Positions 33,673 through 44,476 are shown, counted from the stretch's first letter. The stretch is DNA of 64,000 nt from Bradyrhizobium sp. CCBAU 051011 (GCF_009930815.1 NZ_CP022222.1:6366501-6430500); one strand, 5' to 3'. Made by a program: numbers and translations. The notes: generated from the sequence alone by a model not told the origin.

Positions 33673-34380
33673 ATGCCCGATCTCTCCGCTTTCCCAATCA
33701 CCAAACGCTGGCCCGCCAAACACCCCGACCGTCTTCAGCTCTACTCGTTACCGACGCCGAACGGCGTCAAGGTCTCGATCATGCTCGAAGAGATCGGCTT
33801 GCCCTATGAGGTGCATCTGGTCGATTTCGGCAAGGATGACCAGAAGACGCCGGAATTCCTGTCGCTGAATCCGAACGGCAAGATCCCGGCGATCCTCGAT
33901 CCCGATGGGCCCGGCGGCAAGCCGCTGGCGCTGTTCGAGTCCGGGGCGATCCTGCAATATCTTGCGGACAAGACCGGCAAGCTTCTGCCTGTTGATCGGG
34001 CGCGGCGATACCAGGCCATTCAGTGGCTGCACTTCCAGATGGGCGGCATCGGGCCGATGTTCGGCCAGGTTGGCTTCTTCCACAAATTCGCCGGCAAGGA
34101 ATATGAGGACAAGCGGCCGCTCGAACGCTACGTGGCCGAATCGAGACGTCTGCTCGATGTGGTGGAGACGCGCCTTGCCGGGCGGCAATGGATTATGGAC
34201 GACGAATACACCATCGCCGACATTTCCATGCTCGGCTGGGTGCGCAACCTGATCGGCTTCTATGGTGCGCGCGATCTCGTCGCGTTCGATACGCTGAAGC
34301 AGGTACCGGCATGGCTGGAGCGCGGGCTGGCCCGGCCGGCGGTGCAGCGCGGGCTCGAGATACCCAAGCGGCCTACTTGA
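33673..34380 (+). CDS. Glutathione S-transferase family protein
   Basis: This 235-residue protein has a thioredoxin-like N-terminal domain with NPNGKIPAILDPDG and the SGAIL binding loop near residues 93-97, then a helical C-terminal domain with EYTIADISMLGW. The layout fits the bacterial beta/nu-like GSTs, such as disulfide-bond reductases related to YfcG. Its 3' end overlaps the converging dsbB-like gene by 8 bases. Confidence 0.85.
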   Translation: MPDLSAFPITKRWPAKHPDRLQLYSLPTPNGVKVSIMLEEIGLPYEVHLVDFGKDDQKTPEFLSLNPNGKIPAILDPDGPGGKPLALFESGAILQYLADKTGKLLPVDRARRYQAIQWLHFQMGGIGPMFGQVGFFHKFAGKEYEDKRPLERYVAESRRLLDVVETRLAGRQWIMDDEYTIADISMLGWVRNLIGFYGARDLVAFDTLKQVPAWLERGLARPAVQRGLEIPKRPT

Positions 34381-34921
34381 GCAATTCGTAAAGGACGGGG
34401 TTATCAGCGCAGGCGCCGAAGCCGCATTCCAGCAGTGTCGTTACCACGTTCGCTGCCGCCAGCGCGATCACGAGCCACACCGCGATCTGGGCGAACGCGC
34501 CGCCGGTCGGCGGCAGTACGGCGCCGTCGTCCTTGAACTGCCGGTCGAACAGCATGACGACGGCAATCAGGATGATCGCGGCAATGAAGCCGATCAGCGC
34601 CCAGGTGTAATAATGATAGCCCAGCAACGCCGAACCATAGCCGGCGTCGCCGGGCAGGATGTGCAGCAGCACCTGCCGGGTCGACGCGACGGCGCCCACG
34701 ACCGCCGCCAGCAGCGACATCGCATAATGGCTGGGGCGCGGGCCGAAGCGGATATTGAGGATCGGGCCGACGGCGAGCGCCGCGAACAGGATTCGCTGCA
34801 GCAGGCAGAGCGGGCAGGGAAGCTCATTCAGGATGAACTGCGCCGCATAGGCCGCCGCCAGCACCAGCGCGACCGCGTAGAGGCCGAGTGCGTTCAGCGT
34901 GATGGCGCGGGTCTGGGTCAT
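34373..34921 (-). CDS. dsbB: DsbB-like disulfide oxidase
   Basis: This 182-residue membrane protein has about four or five helices and the first DsbB cysteine pair in LPCPLCLLQR (Cys36, Cys39). A second pair lies near the C-terminus (Cys166, Cys171), not in the middle as in the E. coli protein. It should pass electrons from a DsbA-like enzyme to quinone. It is followed 7 bases upstream by a DUF5993-type gene on the same strand. Confidence 0.8.
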   Translation of the reverse strand: MTQTRAITLNALGLYAVALVLAAAYAAQFILNELPCPLCLLQRILFAALAVGPILNIRFGPRPSHYAMSLLAAVVGAVASTRQVLLHILPGDAGYGSALLGYHYYTWALIGFIAAIILIAVVMLFDRQFKDDGAVLPPTGGAFAQIAVWLVIALAAANVVTTLLECGFGACADNPVLYELLK

Positions 34922-34928
34922 GCGTCCC

Positions 34929-35087
34929 TCAGAACGACAGTTTCAGCGTATCGGTCGCGTGGTGCAGATAGGTCGCGGCGCATGCGATCATGACCCGCGC
35001 CAACAGGCCGAGTGCCAGCAGGCGCGGACCGCGCCAGGCGATCAGCATCGTGACGGCCACAGCCAAAAATAAAAGGGTGAATTCCAT
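34929..35087 (-). CDS. DUF5993-type small membrane protein paired with DsbB
   Basis: This 52-residue protein is one hydrophobic helix (MEFTLLFLAVAVTMLIAW) followed by a helical tail ending ATDTLKLSF. DUF5993-like proteins are commonly found next to dsbB genes and may be a subunit or assembly factor for the DsbB complex. The 7-base gap to dsbB supports co-transcription. The ATG at 35087 is preferred because longer forms add low-complexity residues. Confidence 0.7.
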   Translation of the reverse strand: MEFTLLFLAVAVTMLIAWRGPRLLALGLLARVMIACAATYLHHATDTLKLSF

Positions 35088-35270
35088 CGGCCATCCCGGG
35101 AACGAGTGATGCCACAATCTATGATAGATTCGCCGACGGGTTTGCAAAGAATCGATCTGCTTGCGGCGAAATCAGCGAGGCATATGAACAGGCGAGCCAT
35201 TGCCACACGAATGTGATTGTCGTGCGCTGTCGCTCTATTCCATGCTGCTCCTCCCGCCCGGAGTAACCCG

Positions 35271-36596
35271 ATGGCCACCGAAATTGCCCGCCCGGCCGCG
35301 CGTCATCAGCCGTGGTTCAAGATCCTGTATGTGCAGGTATTGATCGCGATTGCGCTCGGCGTGTTTGTCGGCCGGCTCTATCCACATTTCGGCAAGGAGC
35401 TTAAGCCGCTCGGCGACGGCTTCATCGCCCTGATCAAGATGATGATCGCGCCGGTGATCTTCTGCACGGTCGTGCATGGCATTTCGTCGATGGGTGACCT
35501 GAAGCGCGTCGGCCGAGTCGGGCTGAAGGCGCTGATCTATTTTGAAGTTGTTTCGACGATTGCGCTGGCGGTCGGCCTCATCGTCGGCGAGGTCCTCCAA
35601 CCCGGCCGTGGCTTCAACATCGACCCGACCACAATCGATCCGGCGTCCGTCGCGACCTACGTCACCAAGGCAAAGGAAGAGGGTATCGTTGCGCATCTGC
35701 TTGCGATCATTCCCGACAGCTATTTCGGCGCGCTCGCCCGCGGCGATCTGTTGCAGATCCTGCTGATTTCCATCCTGTCCGGATTTGCCATCGCATTTCT
35801 GGGTGAGGCTGGCGAGCCGATATCCCGCGCCGTTGATCAGGCGGCGAAGATGTTCTTTGGCATCATCCGCATGATCGTGCGCCTCGCGCCGGTCGGTGCT
35901 TTCGGCGCGATGGCGTTTACCGTCGGCGCTTATGGTCTCGATTCGCTGTGGAATTTGATCGCGCTGATCGCGACCTTCTATCTCACCAGCATCCTGTTCG
36001 TGTTGATCGTTCTCGGTTCGATCGCACGGATATCCGGCTTTTCGATCATTCGTTTCATCGCCTACATCAAGGATGAACTGCTGATCGTGCTCGGAACCTC
36101 ATCGTCGGAATCGGTTTTGCCGCAGATGATGCAGAAGATGGAGCATCTCGGCGCGTCGCGGCCCGTGGTTGGCCTTGTTATTCCAACCGGCTACAGTTTT
36201 AATCTCGACGGCACCAACATCTACATGACATTGGCTACGCTGTTCCTGGCACAGGCGACCAACACTCATCTGACGATCTGGCAGGAGCTCGGTATTCTCG
36301 GCATCGCCATCATTACCTCGAAGGGGGCATCTGGAGTCACGGGCGCAGGCTTCATCACGCTGGCGGCGACCCTTTCAATCGTACCTGACATACCGATCCA
36401 GTCGATCGCCATCCTGGTCGGAATCGACAAGTTCATGAGCGAGTGCCGGGCGCTAACGAACCTCATTGGTAACGGTGTCGCCTGCATTGTCATCAGCCGC
36501 TCGGAGGGCGAACTGGACGGTGACAAGCTGCATAAGGCAATGGCTCATCCGATCGAACTGGGAGAGGCGCTCGAGCGGGGCGCATCCACGAGATAA
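35271..36596 (+). CDS. dctA: C4-dicarboxylate/proton symporter
   Basis: This 441-residue DAACS-family transporter has the serine-rich re-entrant loop [13 protein letters not shown] near residue 278, the [19 protein letters not shown] motif near 308, and the second re-entrant loop [19 protein letters not shown] near 349. It imports succinate, malate or fumarate, which are the main carbon sources in root nodules. I looked for a sigma-54 promoter upstream and did not see one, nor DctB/DctD genes nearby. The ATG at 35271 follows CGGAG. Confidence 0.9.
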   Translation: MATEIARPAARHQPWFKILYVQVLIAIALGVFVGRLYPHFGKELKPLGDGFIALIKMMIAPVIFCTVVHGISSMGDLKRVGRVGLKALIYFEVVSTIALAVGLIVGEVLQPGRGFNIDPTTIDPASVATYVTKAKEEGIVAHLLAIIPDSYFGALARGDLLQILLISILSGFAIAFLGEAGEPISRAVDQAAKMFFGIIRMIVRLAPVGAFGAMAFTVGAYGLDSLWNLIALIATFYLTSILFVLIVLGSIARISGFSIIRFIAYIKDELLIVLGTSSSESVLPQMMQKMEHLGASRPVVGLVIPTGYSFNLDGTNIYMTLATLFLAQATNTHLTIWQELGILGIAIITSKGASGVTGAGFITLAATLSIVPDIPIQSIAILVGIDKFMSECRALTNLIGNGVACIVISRSEGELDGDKLHKAMAHPIELGEALERGASTR

Positions 36597-36628
36597 CGAA
36601 TCACTGGATCAACTTTGGCGGGGCTGGA

Positions 36629-37006
36629 ATGACAAAACCCATCACCATCTACGGCATCAAGAACTGCGATACCATGAAGAAGGCGCGCGCCTGGCTGGAC
36701 GATCACGGCGTGGCTTACGACTTTCACGACTACAAGCTTGCCGGCATCGCCAAGGACACGCTCAAGCAATGGTCCGACGACATCGGCTGGGAAACGCTGC
36801 TCAACCGCGCCGGCACGACGTTCAAGAAGCTGCCGGAGAGCGACAAGGAAGGCCTGAACGAGCGCAAGGCGCTGGCGCTGATGCTGGCGCAACCTTCGAT
36901 GATCAAGCGCCCGGTGCTCGATCTCGGCGGCAAATTGCTGGTCGGGTTCAAGCCGGATATCTACGCCAAGGAAGTGGCGGCGAAGTCGCGCGGACGGAAG
37001 GTCTAA
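36629..37006 (+). CDS. ArsC/Spx-like (YffB) family protein
   Basis: This 125-residue protein has a thioredoxin-like fold with IKNCDTMKKARAW carrying one Cys (13), typical of the ArsC-related YffB group rather than true arsenate reductases. It ends in MIKRPVLDLGGKLLVGFKPD, matching the family. It may use glutathione but has no confirmed substrate. It converges with the PAS gene, overlapping 4 bases. Confidence 0.85.
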   Translation: MTKPITIYGIKNCDTMKKARAWLDDHGVAYDFHDYKLAGIAKDTLKQWSDDIGWETLLNRAGTTFKKLPESDKEGLNERKALALMLAQPSMIKRPVLDLGGKLLVGFKPDIYAKEVAAKSRGRKV

Positions 37007-37605
37007 TCGAATTCGAGCACATCGCCGGACGGAATGCGGCCGGGGGCACGGTGGAACAGATCGCGGTCGATGATGGTGCGCAGCGTCGGCACCGGCAGCT
37101 TGTCATTGCCCCGAATGAGGTTCTTGATCTCGAAGCCGCCGTCTTCGCTGATGGTCTTCAGCGAAGCGATGATATGGCTGACGCTATCCTTGTCGGCGAA
37201 TGGCAGTAGCAGCCGCTCATAGGCGACGAGACGCCCGTAGATATCGTTCATGTCGGCGATGGTGTAGGCGGGAAGGCGGCGGGCGATGCACTCATAATAA
37301 ACCGGCATCACCATCGGAGCGAGCCTTGCGCCGAGATACTCGTCGAGATAGCGCCCCTTGCCGGTGTTTCCATATGCCGTCGACATCCGCGTGCCGTCGC
37401 TCTGGATGGTCAGGCGCGGCGGCCGTGACTGGGCATCGACGGTATAGAACACCAAGTCCGGAAATTCGTCCTCCATGCGCGCCGGCCGGTATTCGGACAT
37501 GCGCGGGATCGACTGGTTGCGGGCGTATAGTCGCAGCCAGGTATTGAGCAGGTCGCGCTGTTTGATCGATTTGACGACGGACGGTTGGGCGCTCTCAAAT
37601 TCCAA
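37003..37605 (-). CDS. PAS-domain (PAS_5) protein
   Basis: This 200-residue protein matches the alphaproteobacterial PAS_5 family: WLRLYARNQSIPRMSEYRP near residue 23, DLVFYTVDAQSRPPRLTIQSDG, and RYLDEYLG then MVMPVYYECIARRLPAYTI. Such proteins probably sense a ligand and signal by interaction; no output domain is fused. A TTG at 37605 with AAGGAA before it gives the best start; an upstream ATG adds atypical residues. Confidence 0.75.
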   Translation of the reverse strand: MEFESAQPSVVKSIKQRDLLNTWLRLYARNQSIPRMSEYRPARMEDEFPDLVFYTVDAQSRPPRLTIQSDGTRMSTAYGNTGKGRYLDEYLGARLAPMVMPVYYECIARRLPAYTIADMNDIYGRLVAYERLLLPFADKDSVSHIIASLKTISEDGGFEIKNLIRGNDKLPVPTLRTIIDRDLFHRAPGRIPSGDVLEFD

Positions 37606-37980
37606 GGCGACAATTCCTTGCTGTCTAAATCGCGTAGATGATGCGATTGCGGCGGAAATATTCTGGGAAAGCGGCTGATTGCAGCAGAACACCGTTAATG
37701 ATGGCTTGCCGGGACGAAGATCACGGCTGAACGCTGGCGGTGCGCGAGCCCGAGCTCGGCGGCCGGCGCATTCGACTTATGGCGCATCCGGAACCAGGTC
37801 CCCGGCTTTTCCCCGTGACAGCTTTCCACCTTGCCTAATCCATCGCGTTGACGGCATATTCCGGCCCGGAGGCGGCGGGCTCGGTACGGATTCCTAGGAC
37901 GTCCAGGAGAGTCCGCCCGAACAGGGAAAAAATGGCCGCGCGCGAACGGCTTCGCGGAGACGGCTAACGGGGGAATTTGT
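37606..37980. other. Promoter-containing gap before the liv operon
   Basis: About 375 bases lie between the divergent PAS and livG genes. No gene is convincing; plus- and minus-strand frames are shadow-like. The region must hold the liv promoter, but I could not fix -35 and -10 elements. Confidence 0.5.
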
Positions 37981-38728
37981 TTGGCTGATGAGTTTATTCT
38001 CGAAACCCACGGATTGACCAAGGAATTCGCGGGTTTCTTCGCCGTTCGCGATGTCGCCCTCAAGGTGCGCCGCGGCAGCATTCATGCGCTGATCGGGCCG
38101 AATGGCGCCGGCAAGACGACGTGCTTTAACCTGCTGACCAAGTTCTTGAGGCCGTCAGCAGGCCAGATCCTGTACAAAGGACAGGACATCACCGCGATGG
38201 CGCCGGCCGACGTGGCCCGCCTCGGGCTGGTGCGTTCGTTCCAGATTTCGGCGGTCTTCCCGCACCTGACGGCGCTGGAGAACGTCCGCGTCGCGCTCCA
38301 GCGCCAGCATGGATCCTCCTTCGATTTCTGGCGCTCAAAGAGCGTGCTCGATCGCTTCAACGGCCGGGCCATCGAACTGCTGAACGACGTGGGTCTGAGC
38401 GAGTTCGCCAATACGCCCGCGGTCGAGATGCCCTATGGACGCAAGCGTGCGCTGGAGATCGCAACGACGCTGGCGCTCGACCCGGAAATGATGCTGCTCG
38501 ACGAGCCGATGGCCGGCATGGGCCACGAAGACATCGACAAGATCGCGGCGCTGATCAAGCGCATCTCGGCAACGCACACCATCCTGATGGTCGAACATAA
38601 TCTCTCCGTGGTGGCCAACTTGTCCGACATCATCACGGTGCTGACGCGCGGCCAGGTGCTGGCGCAAGGCAATTACGCAGAGCTCTCAAAGGACGAGCGG
38701 GTCAAGGAAGCCTATCTGGGGGCCGGTC

Positions 38729-38736
<8 letters not shown>
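37981..38736 (+). CDS. livG: Branched-chain amino acid ABC transporter ATPase
   Basis: This 251-residue ATPase has Walker A GPNGAGKTT (39-47), a signature-region MPYGRKRALEIA near residue 150, Walker B MMLLDEPMAG, and the H-loop MVEHN. It pairs with LivF to power the LivHM permease. The TTG at 37981 is the start because GGGGGAA precedes it and family proteins begin there. It overlaps livF by 8 bases. Confidence 0.9.
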
Positions 38737-39472
<736 letters not shown>

Positions 39473-39510
39473 TCGGTAATTTGGCTGCACTCTGGATTAA
39501 TGGAGATACT

Positions 39511-40731
39511 ATGAAACATCGGATTTCAGCTCTCTTCCTCGGCACCGCGCTTGCGCTTGCCGCAGGCAGTGGCGCCCTGGCGCAGGACAAGACCGTCAAG
39601 GTCGGCGTCCTGACCGACAATTCCGGCCTTTACTCCGACCTCGGCGGCGCGGGCTCGACTCTCGCCGCCCAGATGGCGATGGAGGATTCCGGCCTCGCGG
39701 CCAAGGGCTGGAAGATCGACATCGTCTCCGCCGACCACCAGAACAAGCCCGACATCGCCACAACCATCGCGCGTCAATGGATCGACGTCGAGAAGGTCGA
39801 TATCTTCGTGGACGTGCTGAACTCCGGCGTTGCGCTGGCGGTCAACAATCTGGTGAAGGAAAAGAACGCGGTCATGATCAATACCGGCGCGGCGACGTCG
39901 GACCTGACCAACGCCCAGTGCTCGCCGAACACGATTCACTGGGTCTACGATACCTACATGCTCGCCAACTCTACCGGCCAGGCGCTGGTTAAGGCCGGCG
40001 GCGACACCTGGTACTTCCTGACCGCCGACTACGCGTTCGGTCATGCGCTTGAGCGCGACACAACAGCGGTCGTGGTGAAGTCGGGCGGCAAGGTTATCGG
40101 CACCGTCAAGCATCCGCTGAATTCGTCGGACTTCTCCTCGTTCCTGCTGCAGGCGCAGGCCTCCAAGGCCAAGATCATCGGCATGGCGAACGCCGGCGGC
40201 GACACCACCAACACCATCAAGCAGGCCGCGGAGTTCGGCATCGTCGCGGGCGGCCAGAAGCTCGCGGGATTGCTGCTGTTCATCAATGACGTTCACTCCC
40301 TCGGTCTCAAGGTTGCGCAGGGCCTGAACTTCACGGAAACATTCTACTGGGATCTGAACGATGGCACTCGCGCGTTTTCGAAGCGCTTCTCCGAGCGCAT
40401 GAAGAACAAGGCGATGCCGTCCATGGTGCAGGCCGGCGTTTATTCGGGTCTGATCCACTATTTCAAGACGATCGACGCGATGGGCGGCAACCCGCATGAC
40501 GGCGTCAAGGTCGTGGCAAAAATGAAGGAAGCGCCGACCGATGATCCGCTGTTCGGCAAGGGCACGATCCGCGCCGACGGCCGGAAGATTCATCCGGCCT
40601 ACCTGTTCGAGGTCAAGAAGCCCGCGGAATCCAAAGGGCCGTGGGACTATTACAAGCTGATCGGAACCACCCCGGGCGACCAGGCCTTCCGGCCGCTCTC
40701 GGAAAGCGCCTGTCCGCTGGTCAAGAAGTAA
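39511..40731 (+). CDS. livK: Branched-chain amino acid-type ABC substrate-binding protein
   Basis: This 406-residue periplasmic protein has a signal peptide cleaved near ALA-Q (residue 24) and the ABC type 1 binding fold, starting KVGVLTDNSGLYSDLGG. It delivers substrate to LivHM. A paralogue at 57498-58724 is closely similar. The ligand could be amino acids or an aromatic compound; related bradyrhizobial proteins are diverse. The start at 39511 is the signal peptide start. Confidence 0.85.
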   Translation: MKHRISALFLGTALALAAGSGALAQDKTVKVGVLTDNSGLYSDLGGAGSTLAAQMAMEDSGLAAKGWKIDIVSADHQNKPDIATTIARQWIDVEKVDIFVDVLNSGVALAVNNLVKEKNAVMINTGAATSDLTNAQCSPNTIHWVYDTYMLANSTGQALVKAGGDTWYFLTADYAFGHALERDTTAVVVKSGGKVIGTVKHPLNSSDFSSFLLQAQASKAKIIGMANAGGDTTNTIKQAAEFGIVAGGQKLAGLLLFINDVHSLGLKVAQGLNFTETFYWDLNDGTRAFSKRFSERMKNKAMPSMVQAGVYSGLIHYFKTIDAMGGNPHDGVKVVAKMKEAPTDDPLFGKGTIRADGRKIHPAYLFEVKKPAESKGPWDYYKLIGTTPGDQAFRPLSESACPLVKK

Positions 40732-40738
40732 GAACAAC

Positions 40739-40766
40739 GGCCCGCGGGGCATTGCGCCCGCGGGCC
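40739..40766 (+). terminator. Strong hairpin between livK and livH
   Basis: A perfect 10-base stem (GGCCCGCGGG with CCCGCGGGCC, 8-base loop) lies 8 bases after the livK stop. There is no T-run, so it may act as a partial terminator or as a barrier that protects the livK message, giving more binding protein than permease. Confidence 0.6.
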
Positions 40767-40801
40767 ACTTTCGCCCAACAACGAGATCGAGTGCCAAGCC
40801 G

Positions 40802-41689
40802 ATGCAAGCTCTCTACGCCCAGCTCCTGGTCGGACTGATCAACGGGTCGTTCTACGCGCTGCTCAGTCTCGGGCTGGCCGTGATCTTCGGCATGCTCAAC
40901 ATCATCAACTTCGCCCATGGCGCGCTCTACATGATGGGCGCGTTTACCGCGTATTTTCTGCTGCATCTCACGGGAATTGGATACTGGTGGGCCCTGATCA
41001 TCGCGCCGATTGTCGTCGGCATCTTCGGCATGATCCTGGAACGGACCATGCTGCAGTGGCTGGCGGGTCTCGACCACCTCTACGGGCTTTTGTTGACGTT
41101 CGGCATCGCGCTGATCGTGCAGGGCGTGTTCCAGAATTACTTCGGCTCCTCCGGCCTACCGTACGCGATTCCTGATTATCCGGAGATCGGCGGCTTCCGC
41201 GGATTACAGGGCGGCATGAATCTCGGCTTCATGTTCCTGCCGATCTACCGCGGCTGGGTCGTTGTCTTCTCGCTGGTCGTCTGTCTCGCCACCTGGTTCC
41301 TGATCGAGAAGACGCAGCTCGGCGCTTACCTGCGCGCCGCGACCGAAAACCCGACGCTGGTGCGGGCGTTCGGCATCAACGTTCCCCGGATGATCACGCT
41401 GACCTATGGGCTCGGCGTCGGCCTGGCGGCGCTGGCCGGCGTGTTGTCGGCGCCGATCAACCAGGTGCGGCCGCTGATGGGCGCGGACCTGATTATCGTC
41501 GTGTTCGCGGTGGTGGTGATCGGCGGCATGGGATCGATCATGGGATCGATCATCACCGGCTTCGCGCTCGGCGTGATCGAGGGGCTTACGAAGTATTTTT
41601 ATCCCGAGGCCTCCAACACCGTGGTGTTCGTCCTGATGGTGCTGGTGTTGCTGGTGAAGCCAACGGGACTGACGGGACGGGCGGCCTGA
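40802..41689 (+). CDS. livH: Branched-chain amino acid ABC permease
   Basis: This 295-residue permease has about eight helices, with LINGSFYALLSLGLAVIFG at the start and FAVVVIGGMGSIMGSIITG near residue 238, the hallmark of LivH-type permeases. It forms a channel with LivM. It follows livK after the hairpin and is 1 base from livM. Confidence 0.9.
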   Translation: MQALYAQLLVGLINGSFYALLSLGLAVIFGMLNIINFAHGALYMMGAFTAYFLLHLTGIGYWWALIIAPIVVGIFGMILERTMLQWLAGLDHLYGLLLTFGIALIVQGVFQNYFGSSGLPYAIPDYPEIGGFRGLQGGMNLGFMFLPIYRGWVVVFSLVVCLATWFLIEKTQLGAYLRAATENPTLVRAFGINVPRMITLTYGLGVGLAALAGVLSAPINQVRPLMGADLIIVVFAVVVIGGMGSIMGSIITGFALGVIEGLTKYFYPEASNTVVFVLMVLVLLVKPTGLTGRAA

Positions 41690-41690
41690 C

Positions 41691-42659
41691 ATGAGCGCAT
41701 TGACTGACGATACACTGCCGGTAACGCCGCGCGCGATGCGCGACGAGATGATCGTGTTCGCCGCGATGGCGGTGCTGCTGGGGCTCGTACCCCTGACGGG
41801 CATTTATCCATTCTTCGTGATGCAGGCGCTGTGTTTTGCGCTGCTTGCCTGCGCCTTCAACCTCCTGATCGGCTATGGCGGCCTGCTGTCGTTCGGCCAC
41901 GCCATGTTCTTAGGGACCGCTGGCTACTGCTCGGCGCATGCGCTCAAGGTCTGGGGTGTAACGCCGGAAGTCGGAATTCTGGTCGGTGTCGCCGGCGCCG
42001 CGGCGCTCTCCGTCGTCACCGGCTTCATCTCGATTCGCCGGCAGGGCATCTATTTTTCGATGATCACGCTGGCGCTTTCGCAGCTGTTGTTCTTCATCTA
42101 TTTGCAGGCACCGTTCACCCATGGCGAAGACGGAATCCAGGGCATTCCGCAAGGCTATCTGTTCGGAATCTTCAATCTGGCCAAGCCCACCGTGCTCTAT
42201 TACGTCGTGCTGGCGGGCTTCCTTGCCGGCTTCCTGCTGATCTTCCGCACCATCAACTCGCCGTTCGGCGAGGTCTTGAAGTCGATCCGCGAGAACGAGC
42301 AGCGGGCGATTTCGCTGGGCTACAAGACCGACCAGTACAAGCTGCTCGCCTTCATTCTGTCCGGCACGCTTGCGGGCTTTGCCGGCTCGCTGAAGGTGTT
42401 CGTGGCGCAGAACGCCTCGCTCACCGACGTGCACTGGACGATGTCGGGTGAAATCGTGCTGATGACGCTGGTCGGCGGCCTCGGGACCATCTTCGGCCCG
42501 GTCGTCGGGGCCTTCGTCATCATCGCCATGCAGCAGTATCTGGCCGGGTTCGGCCAGTGGGTGACGGTGATCCAGGGTGTGATCTTCGTGGCCTGCGTGC
42601 TGACCTTCCGCCGCGGTATCGTCGGCGAAGTCGCGCATTATTTCCGCCGATCCCTGTAA
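41691..42659 (+). CDS. livM: Branched-chain amino acid ABC permease
   Basis: This 322-residue permease has about ten helices and the motifs LLIGYGGLLSFGHAMFLG near residue 58 and LKSIRENEQRAISLGY near 196, typical of LivM. It is the last gene of the liv operon and is followed by a terminator hairpin at its stop. Confidence 0.9.
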   Translation: MSALTDDTLPVTPRAMRDEMIVFAAMAVLLGLVPLTGIYPFFVMQALCFALLACAFNLLIGYGGLLSFGHAMFLGTAGYCSAHALKVWGVTPEVGILVGVAGAAALSVVTGFISIRRQGIYFSMITLALSQLLFFIYLQAPFTHGEDGIQGIPQGYLFGIFNLAKPTVLYYVVLAGFLAGFLLIFRTINSPFGEVLKSIRENEQRAISLGYKTDQYKLLAFILSGTLAGFAGSLKVFVAQNASLTDVHWTMSGEIVLMTLVGGLGTIFGPVVGAFVIIAMQQYLAGFGQWVTVIQGVIFVACVLTFRRGIVGEVAHYFRRSL

Positions 42660-42683
42660 AACGGCCGGTTTTCGCGCCGTTTT
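42658..42683 (+). terminator. Terminator after livM
   Basis: AAAACGGC (starting at the livM stop) pairs with GCCGTTTT across an internal loop; the T-run is part of the second arm. It probably ends the liv transcript and protects the DUF47 gene from read-through. Confidence 0.55.
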
Positions 42684-42811
42684 CGGCTTCACAAAGCGGT
42701 GGATGGCCCGGTTCCCGGGTCCCGCCGTGGCGCGTTTTTCCTGCGAATGGTCTATGACAGTTTTGTGACAGGCCGCCCCCCGCGGGCTGTTCTGAACGAC
42801 GGAAAATATCC

Positions 42812-43456
42812 ATGCTGCGCTGGTTTCGTGCCTTTTTGCCCAAGGAGGAGCGGTTTTTTGACCTGTTTGCCCGCCACGCCCAGACGGTCGTACAGGGCGC
42901 GCTGGCGTTGCAGGACATGCTGCGCGGCGGCGAGGAGACGCCGGTATTCTGCCAGCGCGTGAACCAGTTCGAAAACGACGCCGACGGCATCACCCGCGAG
43001 GTACTGACCGCGGTCCGCCGCACCTTCATTACCCCGTTCGACCGCGGCGACATCAAGAACCTGATCACGGCGATGGACGACGCCATCGACCAGATGCAGC
43101 AGACCGCGAAAGCGGTGGTGCTGTTCGAAGTCCGCACGTTCGAACCCCCGATGCGCGAAATAGCCACGCTATTGGTCGAATGCGCCAATCTGGTCAGCCG
43201 CGCGCTGCCGCTGATGCAGTCGATCGGCAACAACGTCGCGATGCTGACTTCCATCACCGAGGAAATCGGAAAGCTCGAGGGCCGTATCGACGATCTCCAC
43301 GACATCGGGTTGAAGGAGCTGTTTCTCAAGCACCGCAACGGCAATTCGATGGATTTCGTGGTCGGCGCCGAGATCTACAAGCATCTCGAAAAAGTGTCCG
43401 ACCGCTTCGATGACGTCGCCAACGAAATCAACTCGATCGTGATCGAACAGGTATAG
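42812..43456 (+). CDS. DUF47 (PhoU-like) protein
   Basis: This 214-residue helical protein matches the DUF47 family: FFDLFARHAQTVVQGALAL near residue 12, TREVLTAVRRTFITPFDRGDI near 58, and DDAIDQM. DUF47 proteins are PhoU-like regulators of Pit phosphate transporters and are encoded beside them, as here (15 bases to the Pit gene). It probably binds metal through acidic residues. Confidence 0.9.
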   Translation: MLRWFRAFLPKEERFFDLFARHAQTVVQGALALQDMLRGGEETPVFCQRVNQFENDADGITREVLTAVRRTFITPFDRGDIKNLITAMDDAIDQMQQTAKAVVLFEVRTFEPPMREIATLLVECANLVSRALPLMQSIGNNVAMLTSITEEIGKLEGRIDDLHDIGLKELFLKHRNGNSMDFVVGAEIYKHLEKVSDRFDDVANEINSIVIEQV

Positions 43457-43471
43457 GGCAGGGCCAATTCA

Positions 43472-44476
43472 GTGGACGCCTCGCTTGGTCTTCCGGTTCT
43501 GATCTTTCTGATTGCGGTCGCGCTGCTCTTCGACTTCCTCAACGGGTTGCACGACGCCGCCAATTCGATCGCCACGATCGTATCGACCCGCGTGCTGCGC
43601 CCCCAATATGCGGTGCTCTGGGCGGCTTTCTTCAATTTCATCGCCTTCCTCTTCTTTGGGCTGCACGTCGCCAATACGATCGGCAAGGGAATCATCGAAC
43701 CCGATGTCGTCGATGCGGCCGTGATCTTCGCTGCGCTGATCGGCGCCATCGTCTGGAATCTGATTACCTGGGGGCTCGGCATTCCCTCATCGAGCTCGCA
43801 CGCCCTGATCGGCGGGCTGGTCGGCGCGGGCATGGCCAAGGCCGGGATATCAGCGGCGGTCTGGAGCGGTCTGTCGAAAACGCTGCTGGCGATCGTGCTG
43901 TCGCCGCTGGTCGGGTTCCTGCTGGCGCTGCTGCTGGTGGCGATCGTGTCCTGGCTGTCGGTGCGCTCGACGCCGTTTGCGGTCGACCGCGCCTTCCGCA
44001 TCCTGCAATTCGTCTCGGCCTCGCTCTATTCGCTCGGCCATGGCGGCAACGACGCGCAAAAGACCATGGGTATCATCGCGGTGCTCCTGTATTCGCAAGG
44101 CCACCTCGGGGCGGATTTCGCGATTCCCTTCTGGGTCGTGATCTCCTGCCAGGCGGCCATGGGGCTCGGCACGCTGATGGGGGGCTGGCGGATCGTCCGC
44201 ACTATGGGGCTGCGGATCACCAAGCTGACGCCGATGCAGGGCTTTTGCGCTGAAACAGGCGGGGCGGCGACCCTCTTCATGGCCACCTATCTCGGGGTTC
44301 CCGTTTCCACGACCCACACCATCACCGGCTCCATCGTCGGCGTCGGTGCCGCGCGGCGGGTCTCGGCGGTGCGCTGGAACGTGGCAAGTTCGATCGTCTA
44401 CGCCTGGGTGATCACCATTCCGGCGTCCGCGATTATCGCGGCGCTGACCTATTGGGCCGTGCTGCTGCTACGCTGA
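43472..44476 (+). CDS. pit: Pit-family inorganic phosphate transporter
   Basis: This 334-residue transporter has the two repeated signatures of the family: [17 protein letters not shown] near residue 24 and [11 protein letters not shown] near 190. It probably moves metal-phosphate complexes with protons. It forms an operon with the DUF47 gene. The GTG at 43472 is the start. It overlaps the converging SMR gene by 9 bases. Confidence 0.9.
   Translation: MDASLGLPVLIFLIAVALLFDFLNGLHDAANSIATIVSTRVLRPQYAVLWAAFFNFIAFLFFGLHVANTIGKGIIEPDVVDAAVIFAALIGAIVWNLITWGLGIPSSSSHALIGGLVGAGMAKAGISAAVWSGLSKTLLAIVLSPLVGFLLALLLVAIVSWLSVRSTPFAVDRAFRILQFVSASLYSLGHGGNDAQKTMGIIAVLLYSQGHLGADFAIPFWVVISCQAAMGLGTLMGGWRIVRTMGLRITKLTPMQGFCAETGGAATLFMATYLGVPVSTTHTITGSIVGVGAARRVSAVRWNVASSIVYAWVITIPASAIIAALTYWAVLLLR

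Noticed and set aside
35088..35270. Sigma-54 promoter before dctA
   Set aside because: I searched for the GG-N10-GC pattern with flanking conserved bases and found no match good enough to report.
39526..40797. Minus-strand frame of 423 codons over livK
   Set aside because: A long antisense frame caused by high GC at third codon positions; livK on the plus strand is clearly the real gene.
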